From Pseudonocardia sp. CNS-004 (GTDB lineage Bacteria > Actinomycetota > Actinomycetes > Mycobacteriales > Pseudonocardiaceae), in assembly GCA_001942185.1 (NCBI GenBank), contig MKJV01000022.1, positions 1 to 64,000 of the forward strand: a DNA stretch of 64,000 bases. Reading direction: 5' to 3'. The notes under the pieces are model-generated. The model worked only from the letters and a program-made list of their open reading frames with translations, did no database searches and was not told the DNA's origin. The translations under genes were made by a program, and so were the position numbers. Positions within the stretch are counted from its first letter, which is position 1. The number at the start of each line of letters is the position of its first letter. Positions 48,348 through 58,186 of this stretch are shown piece by piece.

Positions 48348-48514
48348 AACCCGACTCGCGTACACGGAAGCCCCGACTCGTATGCACGGAGACCCCGACT
48401 CGCGTGCATGGAAACCGCGACTCGCGGAAGTTCGGGGGCTCCCCATTCCGCGAGTCGAGGTCTGGATGCACGCGAGTCGCGGCGTGGGTGCAGGTGAGTC
48501 GCTGTCGGGTGCGC
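48348..48514. repeat. GACTCGCG repeat cluster in a convergent gap
   Basis: Four direct units of about 20 bp (CCCGACTCGCGTACACGGAA; CCCGACTCGTATGCACGGAG; CCCGACTCGCGTGCATGGAA; then CGCGACTCGCGGAAG) are followed by inverted copies (GCGAGTCG) at 48450-48500. CGACTCGCGGAA (48418-48429) pairs perfectly with TTCCGCGAGTCG (48446-48457). It fills the gap between convergent GH76 and DedA genes. It lacks the regular spacers of a CRISPR array. Confidence 0.75.
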
Positions 48515-48525
48515 CGGGGCGGGTC

Positions 48526-49209
48526 TCAGGCAGCGTCGCGCAGGCCGGGGTCGTCCTCGGGGTGTTCGGCGGTCTCGTCGATCGGCTTGCGCACGTCCTG
48601 CAGGTACCGATAGAGGCCGTAACCGCTGCCGACGACGAAGAAGCCGACGGCGAGGATCGTGGCCACCTCCTTCAGCCACGGGAGCGTGTCGAGCAGGCCT
48701 GCGCCGTAGTAGCCGAGCACGATCAGGGTGGGCACCCACAGGAGCGCGCCGACGGAGTTGGCGACGATGTAGCGGCGGTTGTGCATGCGCGCGGCGCCGG
48801 CGATCATCGGGGCGAGGGTGCGCACCCACGGCAGCCAGCGGGCCACCACGATGGCCCAGAAACCCCACCGTTCGAAGACGCGGCGCGCGCGCGAGGTTGG
48901 CGCGGTTGAGGATGCGGCCCTCGCGACGGGCGAGCATCCGGGTGCCCGCGTACCGGCCCACGAGGTAGCCCACCTGGTTCCCCGCGACGGCGACGGCCGC
49001 GGCGACGAAACCGAGCGTCCACGCGCTGCCCTCGTGGCGCCGTGGGCGAGCACCACCCCGGCCGCGAGCAGCAGGGAGTCACCGGGCAGGAACATCCCGA
49101 TGATGAACGCGCACTCGAAGAAGACGAAGACGAGGACGACCGCCCACACGGTGATCGGGCCCGCCTGGTCGAGCGGCCCGGCGAGGGCGAGCTGCGCGGC
49201 GACGGTCAC
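48526..49209 (-). CDS. DedA-family membrane protein (two frame breaks)
   Basis: About 228 residues. DedA/SNARE-associated fold: FFECAFIIGMFLPGDSLLLA, then NQVGYLVGRYAGTRML and RWGFWAIVVARWLPWVRTLA and PMIAGAARMHNRRYIVANSV. The central block is in another frame between about 49040 and 48885: the first change is one lost base, the second fits loss of a CG unit in a CGCGCGCG run. A polyprenyl-phosphate or phospholipid transport role is known for the superfamily. GTG 49209 overlaps the stop of the preceding DedA gene. Confidence 0.8.
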   Translation of the reverse strand: MTVAAQLALAGPLDQAGPITVWAVVLVFVFFECAFIIGMFLPGDSLLLAAGVVLAHGATRAARGRSVSSPRPSPSRGTRWATSWAGTRAPGCSPVARAASSTAPTSRARRVFERWGFWAIVVARWLPWVRTLAPMIAGAARMHNRRYIVANSVGALLWVPTLIVLGYYGAGLLDTLPWLKEVATILAVGFFVVGSGYGLYRYLQDVRKPIDETAEHPEDDPGLRDAA

Positions 49210-49901
49210 GGGTCTCCAGGGTAGGGGCTTCCCGGAGCGTCGCGGGCGGGTCGGCGGGCGTTACGCCGCCTGCGCGCCGGCTTGCGCCGGGCGCGTACCA
49301 GCTCGACGACGATCGGCAGCACCGAGATCCCGACGATGAGGAGCAGTATCAGCTCGATGTTCGCGCGCACGAACGCGAACTGGCCGAGCCAGAACCCGAG
49401 GACGGTGACGCCTGCGGCCCAGGCGATGCCGCCGACCAGCGAGTAGGTGAAGTAGCGCTTCGGGTCCATCCGGCCGACGCCCGCCATGACCGTGATGAAG
49501 GTGCGCACGATCGGCACGAACCTCGCGAGCACGATGGCGCGGTTGCCGTACTTGTCGAAGAAACCCTGTGTCTTCGCGACGTGCTCGGGCTTGAACAGCC
49601 TGGACTCGGGCTTGTCGAAGATCGCGGGGCCGGCCTTGTGGCCGATCCAGTAGCCGGTGGCGTTGCCGATGATGGCGGCGACGACCAGGATCGTGCACAC
49701 CAGCCACAGCGGTGTGGCGATCGCGCCCTGCGCCACGAAGAGCCCCGCGGTGAACAGCAGCGAGTCACCGGGCAGGAAGAAGCCGAGCAGCAGACCGCAC
49801 TCGGCGAAGATGATCAGAGCGAGTCCGACGAGCGCCCACGGCCCGAGCCACGAGATGATCGTGTCGGGCTGCAGCCACTCCGGGCCGAGTGCGAGCGTCA
49901 C
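49206..49901 (-). CDS. DedA-family membrane protein
   Basis: 231 residues, intact. FAECGLLLGFFLPGDSLLFT, NATGYWIGHKAGPAIFDKPE, FDKYGNRAIVLARFVPIVRT, MAGVGRMDPKRYFTYSLVGG are the DedA hallmarks, with four to five membrane segments and a strongly basic C-terminal tail (RARRKPARRRR). Probable lipid-carrier flippase or transporter. Forms an overlapping pair with a second DedA gene, an apparent tandem duplication. Mycobacterial Rv0364 is a relative next to fba. Confidence 0.9.
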   Translation of the reverse strand: MTLALGPEWLQPDTIISWLGPWALVGLALIIFAECGLLLGFFLPGDSLLFTAGLFVAQGAIATPLWLVCTILVVAAIIGNATGYWIGHKAGPAIFDKPESRLFKPEHVAKTQGFFDKYGNRAIVLARFVPIVRTFITVMAGVGRMDPKRYFTYSLVGGIAWAAGVTVLGFWLGQFAFVRANIELILLLIVGISVLPIVVELVRARRKPARRRRNARRPARDAPGSPYPGDP

Positions 49902-49919
49902 GGTGGGAGACGGTACCGG

Positions 49920-50146
49920 TCACCCCAGCGGCGGCAGCACGCCCGGGGCCAGCAGGGACACCAGAGCGAGCAGCGTGCCCAGCGCGGCGCCGGCGAGCAG
50001 GGCGAGCAGCAGGGCGGTGGCTGCGCTCGTGCCGGAGTGCCCAGGGACGTGGCGTGCCGGGGGCGTGCTGCCCCGGCCGCCGGCGCGGTGGCCCTCGCCA
50101 GCAGCGCTTCGGCGAGCCGTCGCTCGGACTCGTCGGTCGCGGTCAC
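49920..50146 (-). CDS. Small membrane protein downstream of the sigma factor (one frame break)
   Basis: About 75 residues when one missing base near 50045 is restored. A cytoplasmic N-terminus (VTATDESERRLAEALLARAT) leads to a single long hydrophobic stretch (ALLLALLAGAALGTLLALVS, then LLAPGVLPPLG). GTG 50146, 23 bp after the sigma-factor stop. Position and shape (short charged N-terminus plus one membrane span) suggest a membrane-bound regulator of that sigma factor, but no anti-sigma motif is visible. Confidence 0.5.
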
Positions 50147-50169
50147 CGGCTCATCGTGCCGCACGAACC

Positions 50170-50747
50170 TCAGGTACGCGAACCCATGACCCTCGCGACG
50201 GCGTCGAGGGCCCGGCTGGCCGTGGACTTGACCGTGCCACGGCTGATGCCGGTCGAGTCGGCGATCTCGGCCTCGGAGAGGCCGCCGTAGTAGCGCAGCA
50301 CGAGCACCTCCCGCTGGCGGGGCGGCAGGGTGGACAGCGCGTCGACGACGGCCTGGTGCTCGGCGGAGAGCATCGCGAGCGATTCGGCCGAGCGGGCGTT
50401 GACCTGGTGCGGGGGCACGTAGTCGCGTGCGGTGCGCCTGCGGCGCAGCACCGAGCGCGAGCCGTTGACGACCGCGGTGCGCAGGTAGCCGACGGCCGCG
50501 GCCTCGTCGCGCAGCCCCGACCAGTGCCGATGCAGCCCGGCGAACGCCTCCTGCACGACGTCCTCCGCGGTGCTCGGGTCGTCGACGAGCAGGATGGCGA
50601 GGCGCACCATTCGCATGCGGTGGTCGCGGTAGAGGTCGGAGATGGTGAGCGGGCGCCCGGTGCGGGGGCGTGCCCCGGCTGCGCGTCGAGGCGCCGTAGT
50701 CGTGACAGCGTGGCCTCGACGGCGTTGGTCCCACCGTCCCCCAGCAC
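50170..50747 (-). CDS. SigE-family RNA polymerase sigma factor (one frame break)
   Basis: About 193 residues. Region 2 (DLYRDHRMRMVRLAILLVDD, PSTAEDVVQEAFAGLHRHW) and region 4 (LSTLPPRQREVLVLRYYGGL, SEAEIADSTGISRGTVKSTA) identify an actinobacterial SigE-family ECF sigma factor. An N-terminal extension of about 35 residues from GTG 50747 joins through a one-base gap near 50655; the shorter ATG start at 50616 would cut into region 2. Divergent from fba across a repeat-filled gap. Confidence 0.8.
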
Positions 50748-50779
50748 CCTTGCGAGCCTAGTGGGCCCGGCCAGCGATC

Positions 50780-50929
50780 CCCGCCGGAGGTTCGCCAAGG
50801 GTCTCGGCGGCCCAGCTCCACGCTGGACGCACCGGCGATCAGCCCGAGTACGCCCGGTACGAGGGCTGCCCGCCGGCACGCCCAGCGAGAAGCTGGATCC
50901 ACCGAAACCCCCGACGAACCTCCGGCGGG
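50780..50929. repeat. 150-bp intergenic repeat, family B, copy 2, with perfect terminal inverted repeats
   Basis: CCCGCCGGAGGTTCG (50780-50794) and its exact complement CGAACCTCCGGCGGG (50915-50929) bound the element; pairing extends imperfectly a further 13 bp. The core (50810-50902) is shared with 6172-6264. It occupies most of the 266-bp divergent gap between the sigma-factor gene and fba, so it may also influence both promoters. Confidence 0.85.
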
Positions 50930-51013
50930 AACCACTGGCCGCCGACGGCCACGTCGGACCGGCGGTGCGGGATACTGCAGCGCGAAAGCCGCGAACGTCG
51001 AGGAGGGTCAGCC

Positions 51014-52041
<1,028 letters not shown>

Positions 52042-52045
<4 letters not shown>

Positions 52046-52455
52046 CTCTGCACGGGAATCTGCTGGGACCGGAGCCGACGCTGCTGCCCGTCGACCCGGC
52101 CGCCGCCGAGCTCGAAGGGGGTGCGGGGGCGTCGAAGGTCGCGGCGGCCCACCCGACCTCGAGCCTCGCGTGGGCGGTGCTCGCCGAGGGTGCGCTCGCC
52201 GCCGGGGAGACGATCGCCGGGTACGCGTACGCGCGCACGGGCTACCACCGCGGGCTCGACCAGCTGCGCCGCTCGGGGTGGAAGGGCTTCGGCCCGGTGC
52301 CGTGGTCGCACGAGCCCAACCGCGGGTTCCTGCGCGCGCTGGGTGCGCTCCAGAAGGCCGCCGAGGCGATCGGGGAGGCCGACGAGGCGGAGCGCTGCCG
52401 CGCCTTCATCGCCGACTCCGACCCGGAGGCGGCCGCCGCGCTCGGAATCGGCTGA
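52042..52455 (+). CDS. DUF3151 protein
   Basis: 137 residues. An actinobacteria-specific soluble family with a TPR-like helical core (AWAVLAEGALAAGETIAGYA, YARTGYHRGLDQLRRSGWKG, EPNRGFLRALGALQKAAEAI). Function unknown. ATG 52042 overlaps the aldolase stop by 4 nt (ATGA), so it is coupled to fba, a pairing seen widely in the phylum. Confidence 0.8.
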
Positions 52456-52460
52456 CGCCC

Positions 52461-53561
52461 ATGGTCCCCGCGGCCACCCGGCTGCGCACCCGGCTCGCCG
52501 CCGGGGGCCGAAGGCTCCAGTTCTCCGCGCTGCCGATCACGCAGTGCGCGGTGGCCGCGGGCGGTGCGTGGTTCGTGGCGAACGAGCTCCTCGGGCACGC
52601 CCGCCCGTTCTTCGCGCCGATCGCGGCCGTGATCACGCTCGGGGTGTCGCTGGGGAGCAGGCTGCGCCGGGTGGCCGAGCTGGTGATCGGTGTGAGCCTC
52701 GGGGTGCTGGTCGGCGACCTGCTCATCTCGGTGATCGGCAGCGGGTCGTGGCAGATCGTCCTCGTCGTCGCGCTCGCGATGGCCGTGGCCGTGTTCGCCG
52801 ACGGGGCCACGCTGCTCGTGGCGCAGGCCGGGGCGTCGGCGGTGCTGGTGGCCACGCTGTTGCCCCCGGGCGATGCCGGCGGTTTCGACCGCTGCATCGA
52901 CGCGCTGGCCGGCGGTGCCGTCGGTCTCCTCGTCGCGGCCGTGCTGCCCGCCGACCCCGTCGGCCCGGTCCGGCGGGAGGCGCGGGCGCTGCTCGACGAG
53001 CTCGCCGCCGTGCTCGTCCGCACCGCTGACGCCCTCCGCGACCGGGACGCCGAGGCCGCATCGGCCGCGCTGGCCAGGGCGCGGGCGAGCCAGCCGCTGA
53101 TCGACGAGCTGCGTGCGGCGCTGCGGGGTGGTCACGAGGTCACCCGCGTCTCCCCGCCGCTGCGGCGCCGCCGCCGGGAGCTCGCGAAGTTCGCGGAGCT
53201 GGCCGAGCGGGCCGACTACGCCATGCGCAACGCCCGGGTGCTCGTGCGCCGCACCTACACCGCGCTCTGCGACGACGAACCGGCCGCGCCCGAGCTCGCG
53301 GACGTCCTGAACGAGCTGGCCACGGCCGTCCGCGCGCTCACCGCCGAGCTGGGCCGCGACGGCGACCGGGTGCTGGCCAGGGAACCGGTGATCGACGTCG
53401 TCCGGCACGTGAAAGAGCTCGCCGGCACGTTCACGCCAGGGCCGTCGGAGGTCGTGATCGTGGCGCAGGCGCGCTCGATCGCGTTGGACATGTTGCAGGC
53501 CACGGGGATGTCGCGGCCGGACGCCCTCGCCGCGATGCGCAACGGGTCGGACGGGGACTGA
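52461..53561 (+). CDS. FUSC/aromatic acid exporter-like membrane protein
   Basis: 366 residues. About six hydrophobic segments in residues 20-160 (HARPFFAPIAAVITLGVSLG, VAELVIGVSLGVLVGDLLIS, IVLVVALAMAVAVFADGATL, ALAGGAVGLLVAAVLPADPV) are followed by a long helical cytoplasmic domain (residues 165-340). This is the FUSC/ArAE half-size plan; it may export a small aromatic or amphipathic compound as a dimer. It begins 5 bp after the DUF3151 stop. Confidence 0.75.
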   Translation: MVPAATRLRTRLAAGGRRLQFSALPITQCAVAAGGAWFVANELLGHARPFFAPIAAVITLGVSLGSRLRRVAELVIGVSLGVLVGDLLISVIGSGSWQIVLVVALAMAVAVFADGATLLVAQAGASAVLVATLLPPGDAGGFDRCIDALAGGAVGLLVAAVLPADPVGPVRREARALLDELAAVLVRTADALRDRDAEAASAALARARASQPLIDELRAALRGGHEVTRVSPPLRRRRRELAKFAELAERADYAMRNARVLVRRTYTALCDDEPAAPELADVLNELATAVRALTAELGRDGDRVLAREPVIDVVRHVKELAGTFTPGPSEVVIVAQARSIALDMLQATGMSRPDALAAMRNGSDGD

Positions 53562-53683
53562 GTCGTCGCGGGTGTCGTCGTCGCCGTGCGGGGCCGCATG
53601 GTCCAGATGCCGCCGTCCGGGTGGTCCTACCTCCGGATCCTCCCGATCGGGAACCTCACGGACCCGAGCGACGTTCCAAGCCC

Positions 53684-54345
53684 GTGCATCTGCTCGTGCG
53701 CTGGTTGCTCGCCCCGCTCGCCCGGTTCATCTACCGGCCGGTGGTGCGCGGCGCGGAGTGGGTGCCCCGCCACGGTCCGGTCATCCTCGCGGCCAACCAC
53801 CGCGCCGCCGTCGACACCGCGGTGATCGCGCTGACGGCGGGGCGGCCGGTGTCGTTCCTCGGCAAGTCGGAGTACTTCGTCGGCACCGGGTTGAAGGGCC
53901 GTGCGCTGGCGTCGTTCCTGTCGGCGCTGGGGTACGTGCCGGTCGACCGCGCCAACGCGAAGGCGGGCCTGGCGGCCCTGCACGCGGCCCGCGAGGTCCT
54001 GGAGGCCGGCGGCGCGTTCGCGATCTACCCGGAGGGCACGCGGTCCCTCGACGGGCGGCTGCACCGCGGGCACACCGGGGTGGCCAGCCTCGCCCTCTCC
54101 ACGGGCGCCCGGTGGTGCCGGTCGGGTTGATCGGCACGGAGTTGGTGCAGCCGGTGGGCGCGCGGTTCCCGCGGCCGATGAAGGTGGTCGTCCGGTTCGG
54201 GCAGCCGCTCGACTTCACCCGTTACGAGGGCCTCGAGGGCTCCAGCGCGATCCGCCGCGCCGTCACCGACGAGGTGATGGACGCCATCGTGCGGCTGTCC
54301 CACCAGGAGTACGTCGACACGTATCACGAGCGCCCCGCCGCCTGA
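53684..54345 (+). CDS. 1-acyl-sn-glycerol-3-phosphate acyltransferase (one frame break)
   Basis: About 220 residues. PlsC motifs: NHRAAVDTAVIALTAG (HX4D, block I), FLGKSEYFVGTGLKGRALAS (block II), FAIYPEGTRSLDGRLHRG (block III, PEGTR). After a one-base gap near 54113 it continues VVPVGLIGTELVQPVG (block IV). Transfers an acyl chain to lysophosphatidate at the membrane. GTG 53684 is chosen; a GTG at 53621 would add 21 residues without conservation. The last 22 bp overlap the convergent NCS1 gene. Confidence 0.8.
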
Positions 54346-55817
54346 CGCGAGCCGGCCGTGTGCACGACGAACGCGAGCGCGGCCCCGATGAACCAGCTGA
54401 ACGCGGCGGCGTCGGACGAGCCGAGCAGCACCACGAGCATGGCCACCGTCGCTCCCAGCACGGTGGCGGCGATCGCCACCGGGTTGTAGCCGCCCCGGTA
54501 GTGGTAGGTGCCGTCGGGGCGCAGCGTGTAGAGGTCGTCGACCACGACGTGGCGCTTCTTCACCAGGTAGTAGTCGGCGATCAGCACGCCGTACAGCGGG
54601 CCGATGAAGGCGCCGAGGGTGTCGAGCGTGTAGTGGATGACGTCCGGGCTCGAGTAGAGGTTCCACGGCGTGATCAGCACCGAGCCGACGGCGGCGATCA
54701 TCCCGCCGGCGCGCCAGCTGATCCGCTGGGGTGCGACGTTGGAGAAGTCGAACGCGGGCGAGACGAAGTTGGCGACGATGTTGATGCCGACCGTTGCGAT
54801 CATGAACGTGAGGGCACCGAGCACCACGGCGTAGGTGTTGTCCAGGCGCGCCACCGTCTCGACCGGGTCGGTGATCAGCTCGCCGAAGACCGGCAGCGTG
54901 GCCGCCGTGGTGATCACCACCAGCAGGGCGAACGCGAGGAAGTTGATCGGCAGCCCGAGGAAGTTGCCCCGCTTGACCGCGGCGAACGTGCGCCCGTAGC
55001 GGGCGAAGTCGCCGTAATTGAGCATCGGACCGGAGAAATAGGACACCACGAGCGCGATCGCGGTGAACATCACCGGAACCGATGCCCACCCCGTGATGCT
55101 GACCTCCACGAGGTTCAGGTCGATGGAACCCCAGCCGGCTTCCAGCACGAGGTAGCCCGCGAGCAGGAACATCACCACGTAGACGGCGGGACCGCAGAAG
55201 TCGATGAACTTGCGGATCGCCTCCATCCCGTTCCAGAACACCGCGGCCTGCGCCACCCACATCGCCAGGAACGCGGCCCAGCCGAGCACCGACAGACCGG
55301 CGAAGCCGTACGACCCGGCCTCGGCGTAGGGCGCGAGGCCCGGCCACAGCTTCAGCGCGACCACGACGAGAGACGCCGAGGCGAGGTAGGTCTGGATCCC
55401 GTACCAGGCCACGGCGATGAGGCCGCGGATGATCGCCGGGATGTTCGCGCCGAGCACCCCGAACGCCACGCGGGAGATCACCGGGTACGGGGTGCCGGTG
55501 GCCTGGCTCGGCCGGGCCACCAGGTTGCACAGCAGGTAGACGAACGTGATCCCGATCAGCAGCGCCACGAGCACCTGCCACGCGGCGAGCCCGAGTGCGA
55601 ACAGGCTGCCCGCGGTGACGTAGCCGCCGACGCTGTGCACGTCGGACATCCAGAACGCGAAGAAGTTGTACGAGCCCCAGCGCTGTTCCCGCAGCGGCGC
55701 GAGGTCCTCGTTGGTGAGGCGGTCGTCGTACCCGGGACGGACCGCGTCGGTGCCGGTGGCGTCGGTGCCGGTGGCGTCGGTGTCGGTGGCGTCGGGGTTG
55801 GTGAGGGAATCAGTCAT
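54324..55817 (-). CDS. NCS1-family nucleobase/allantoin/hydantoin transporter
   Basis: 497 residues with twelve membrane helices. NCS1 hallmarks: LREQRWGSYNFFAFWMSDVH, LCNLVARPSQATGTPYPVIS, NYGDFARYGRTFAAVKRGNF, GINIVANFVSPAFDFSNVAP and PLYGVLIADYYLVKKR. The N-terminus carries a tandem repeat (DATDTDATGTDATGTDA) from a 15-bp DNA repeat at about 55743-55800. It lies after gntR on the urease strand, so import of a urea-yielding purine or pyrimidine compound is likely (inference). ATG 55817 follows GGGAGG. Confidence 0.85.
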   Translation of the reverse strand: MTDSLTNPDATDTDATGTDATGTDAVRPGYDDRLTNEDLAPLREQRWGSYNFFAFWMSDVHSVGGYVTAGSLFALGLAAWQVLVALLIGITFVYLLCNLVARPSQATGTPYPVISRVAFGVLGANIPAIIRGLIAVAWYGIQTYLASASLVVVALKLWPGLAPYAEAGSYGFAGLSVLGWAAFLAMWVAQAAVFWNGMEAIRKFIDFCGPAVYVVMFLLAGYLVLEAGWGSIDLNLVEVSITGWASVPVMFTAIALVVSYFSGPMLNYGDFARYGRTFAAVKRGNFLGLPINFLAFALLVVITTAATLPVFGELITDPVETVARLDNTYAVVLGALTFMIATVGINIVANFVSPAFDFSNVAPQRISWRAGGMIAAVGSVLITPWNLYSSPDVIHYTLDTLGAFIGPLYGVLIADYYLVKKRHVVVDDLYTLRPDGTYHYRGGYNPVAIAATVLGATVAMLVVLLGSSDAAAFSWFIGAALAFVVHTAGSRQAAGRS

Positions 55818-55966
55818 CGCGCCTCCCACGGCACTGGTCCGGATACGACCGCGCTCGGACGCTAAGCGACAACCCGGCGCGACAGTGGGCCCGGCCCGAT
55901 GATTCACGCCGTATTGCGCCGGGGGAAACAAAACTCAACATATAATTGGTCGGCGGGCCTGGAAAT

Positions 55967-56691
55967 CTACGTCGGGTCCGGAACGTGCGTGGAGATCGTG
56001 GCGCGCAGGTGCTCGTGGTGGGCGGTGGCGCGCTCCGCCAGCGCCACGGCGTCGCCCGCGAGGAACGCCTCCAGCATCCGCGCGTGCTCGGCGTGCAGGG
56101 CGCGGCGTTCGGCGAGCGGCACCTGCGCCATCGGCTGGTAGGGCTCCGTGAGGTTCCACGCCGACTCCAGCATCGCCTGCAGCCGGTGCATCCCCGCCGG
56201 GGTCACGAGCGCGAGGTGGAACCGGCGGCTCTCCCGGTTGTAGCGCCGCGCGTCCCCGTCCCGGACGGCCGCGGCGAGCGCGTCGTGGGCGTCACGGGCG
56301 CGCGCCCGGTCGGCGTCGTCGGCCCGCGCCACCGCCGCGGCGAGCGCCGCCTGCTCCAGCACCCCGCGCACCACGTACAGCTCGTCGAGCTCGGCGGGGG
56401 TCAGGCAGGCCACCGTGTAACCACCCCGCCTGCGGTGCTCCACGAGGCCCTCGCCGACCAGCGTCTTCAGCGCCTCGCGCACGGGGATCACGCTGACCTC
56501 GAACAGCGCCGCCACCTCGTCGCCTGGGGGATCGCGAGGCCGGGTGGGGCGTCGCCCGCGAGGATCACCCGGCGCAGCTCCCCGAGCACCGCGTCCGGCA
56601 CGCCTGCCCGGCGGGAGCGGGCCAGCTCCGCGACGAACGTGGAGGCCTCCTCCGGCAGCTTGCGCCGCGGGCGCTGCCCGTAACCGGTCAC
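55967..56691 (-). CDS. GntR-family (FadR subfamily) regulator (one frame break)
   Basis: About 242 residues. The winged HTH (VLGELRRVILAGDAPPGLAI, EVSVIPVREALKTLVGEGLV, EHRRRGGYTVACLTP) is split by a one-base gap near 56523; the all-helical FCD effector domain follows (DELYVVRGVLEQAALAAAVA, RRFHLALVTPAGMHRLQAML, HAEHARMLEAFLAGD). GTG 56691, only 4 bp after the ureD stop, so it is co-transcribed with the urease genes and may regulate them and the NCS1 gene in response to a nitrogen metabolite. Confidence 0.8.
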
Positions 56692-56695
56692 GGCG

Positions 56696-57475
56696 TCACC
56701 GTACGACCGCCTGCGACCCGAGCACCGCCTCCGACCAACCGGGGTGGGCGGCGACGGCGTCGGCCAGCGCGCGTTGCGCGGCGATCGCGTCGCTCCCGAC
56801 GGCGGTGGCCAGGCTGCCGCGGCCGGCCAGCGGGACGAGCGACCACCAGTCGCCGGCCACCGCTGTGGGCGGGTCGTCACCCCAGACCAGCACCTCGCCG
56901 GCCAGCACCCGCCTGCCGGCCAGGTGTGCTGCCGATCGCTGCAGCCGCGGGTCGCCGAGCTCCTGCTGCTGGACGAGCAGCGGCCGCGACCCGTCCTGCA
57001 CCCGGACGAGCCCGCGGTACTGCCCGGACGGCTCGCCGCCCCGTCCGGCGACGAGCACCTCCCGGCACCGCAGCCGCGACCCGGCGCCGAGCTCGGCGTG
57101 CAGCTCGGCGTGGTGGTCGGCCCTCGTCGTGACGACGGTCGGTTCGGGCAGGTACTGCAGGCCCGCGCCGTCGGCCACCCGCAGCCGGATCGTCGTGCGG
57201 CTCGGCCCGCCCGCCTGCCCCGGCAGCGCCAGCGTGGCCGCCACGCCGGTGAGCACCAGCTCGGCGCCGGGCCCGACCTCGACGTCGAGGCTCACCTCGT
57301 CGCCGCCGAGCGGGCTGCTGGCAGAGCCGACCACGTGCACGGTGGCCACCGGCGAACGGGCAGCGGCCACACCCCGCTGGGGCAGCAGCGCCAGCGGTGG
57401 CTGCGAACGCAGCTCACGCACCGCGCTGCGGCCGTCGCGGCCGCGCTCGACGACGACCCGTGCCCCGGCCCGCAC
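56696..57475 (-). CDS. ureD: Urease accessory protein UreD
   Basis: 259 residues. UreD/UreH core: LALLPQRGVAAARSPVATVH, DEVSLDVEVGPGAELVLTGV, YLPEPTVVTTRADHHAELHA and LRCREVLVAGRGGEPSGQYR. Forms the scaffold that, with UreF and UreG, activates apo-urease. Starts with GTG 57475, 3 bp after ureG. UreD is the last urease gene, the actinobacterial order A-B-C-F-G-D. Confidence 0.85.
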   Translation of the reverse strand: MRAGARVVVERGRDGRSAVRELRSQPPLALLPQRGVAAARSPVATVHVVGSASSPLGGDEVSLDVEVGPGAELVLTGVAATLALPGQAGGPSRTTIRLRVADGAGLQYLPEPTVVTTRADHHAELHAELGAGSRLRCREVLVAGRGGEPSGQYRGLVRVQDGSRPLLVQQQELGDPRLQRSAAHLAGRRVLAGEVLVWGDDPPTAVAGDWWSLVPLAGRGSLATAVGSDAIAAQRALADAVAAHPGWSEAVLGSQAVVR

Positions 57476-57478
57476 GGT

Positions 57479-58186
57479 TCAGGCCACGGCGTGCACGGCG
57501 GAGACCTGCGCCAGCACCCAGCCGGTGACGTCGGTGGCGGCCGGGTCGGACACCAGCGACTGGGTGATCACGGGCAGCTCGCCGCGCATCCGGTGGGCGT
57601 CGGAGGTCATGACGTCGAGGTCGGCGCCGACGAGCGGTGCGAGGTCGATCTTGTTGATGACGAGCAGGTCGGCGGTGGTGACGCCGGGCCCGCCCTTGCG
57701 CGGCACCTTGTCCCCGCCCGCCACGTCCACCACGAAGATCTGCCGGTCGACCAGCCCGCGGCTGAACACCGCGGTGAGGTTGTCGCCGCCGCTCTCGACG
57801 AGCACCAGGTCGAGGTCGCCGAAGCGCTCTTCCAGCAGCTCGATCGCGTCGAGGTTGGCGGTGATGTCGTCGCGGATCGCGGTGTGCGGGCAGCAGCCGG
57901 TCTGCACCGCCTCGATCCGGTCGGGTGCGAGCACGGCATTGCGGCGCAGGAAGTCGGCGTCCTCGGTGGTGTAGATGTCGTTGGTCACGACGGCGAGGCG
58001 CAGCCGGTCCCCCAGCGTGCGCGCCAGCGCCGCCACCAGCGCCGTCTTGCCGCTGCCGACCGGCCCGCCGATCCCGATCCGCACCGCCCGGCCCCGCGGC
58101 GTGACGGGGACGTGCCGGTCCGGCTCCGACTCGGTGGGATCGAAACTGATCAGATGGCCGTGACCGTGTCCGTGTTCAGCTGACAA
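57479..58186 (-). CDS. ureG: Urease accessory GTPase UreG
   Basis: 235 residues. A His-rich N-terminus (HGHGHGH) may bind nickel. GTPase motifs: [20 protein letters not shown] (P-loop), [33 protein letters not shown] (CPH nickel site), [16 protein letters not shown] and [14 protein letters not shown] (NKxD). Delivers Ni2+ to urease. The apparent start is TTG 58186 overlapping the end of ureF. Confidence 0.95.
   Translation of the reverse strand: MSAEHGHGHGHLISFDPTESEPDRHVPVTPRGRAVRIGIGGPVGSGKTALVAALARTLGDRLRLAVVTNDIYTTEDADFLRRNAVLAPDRIEAVQTGCCPHTAIRDDITANLDAIELLEERFGDLDLVLVESGGDNLTAVFSRGLVDRQIFVVDVAGGDKVPRKGGPGVTTADLLVINKIDLAPLVGADLDVMTSDAHRMRGELPVITQSLVSDPAATDVTGWVLAQVSAVHAVA

Noticed and set aside
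48348..48514. CRISPR array
   Set aside because: Units are about 20 bp, directly adjacent without spacers of constant length, partly inverted, and no cas genes are present.
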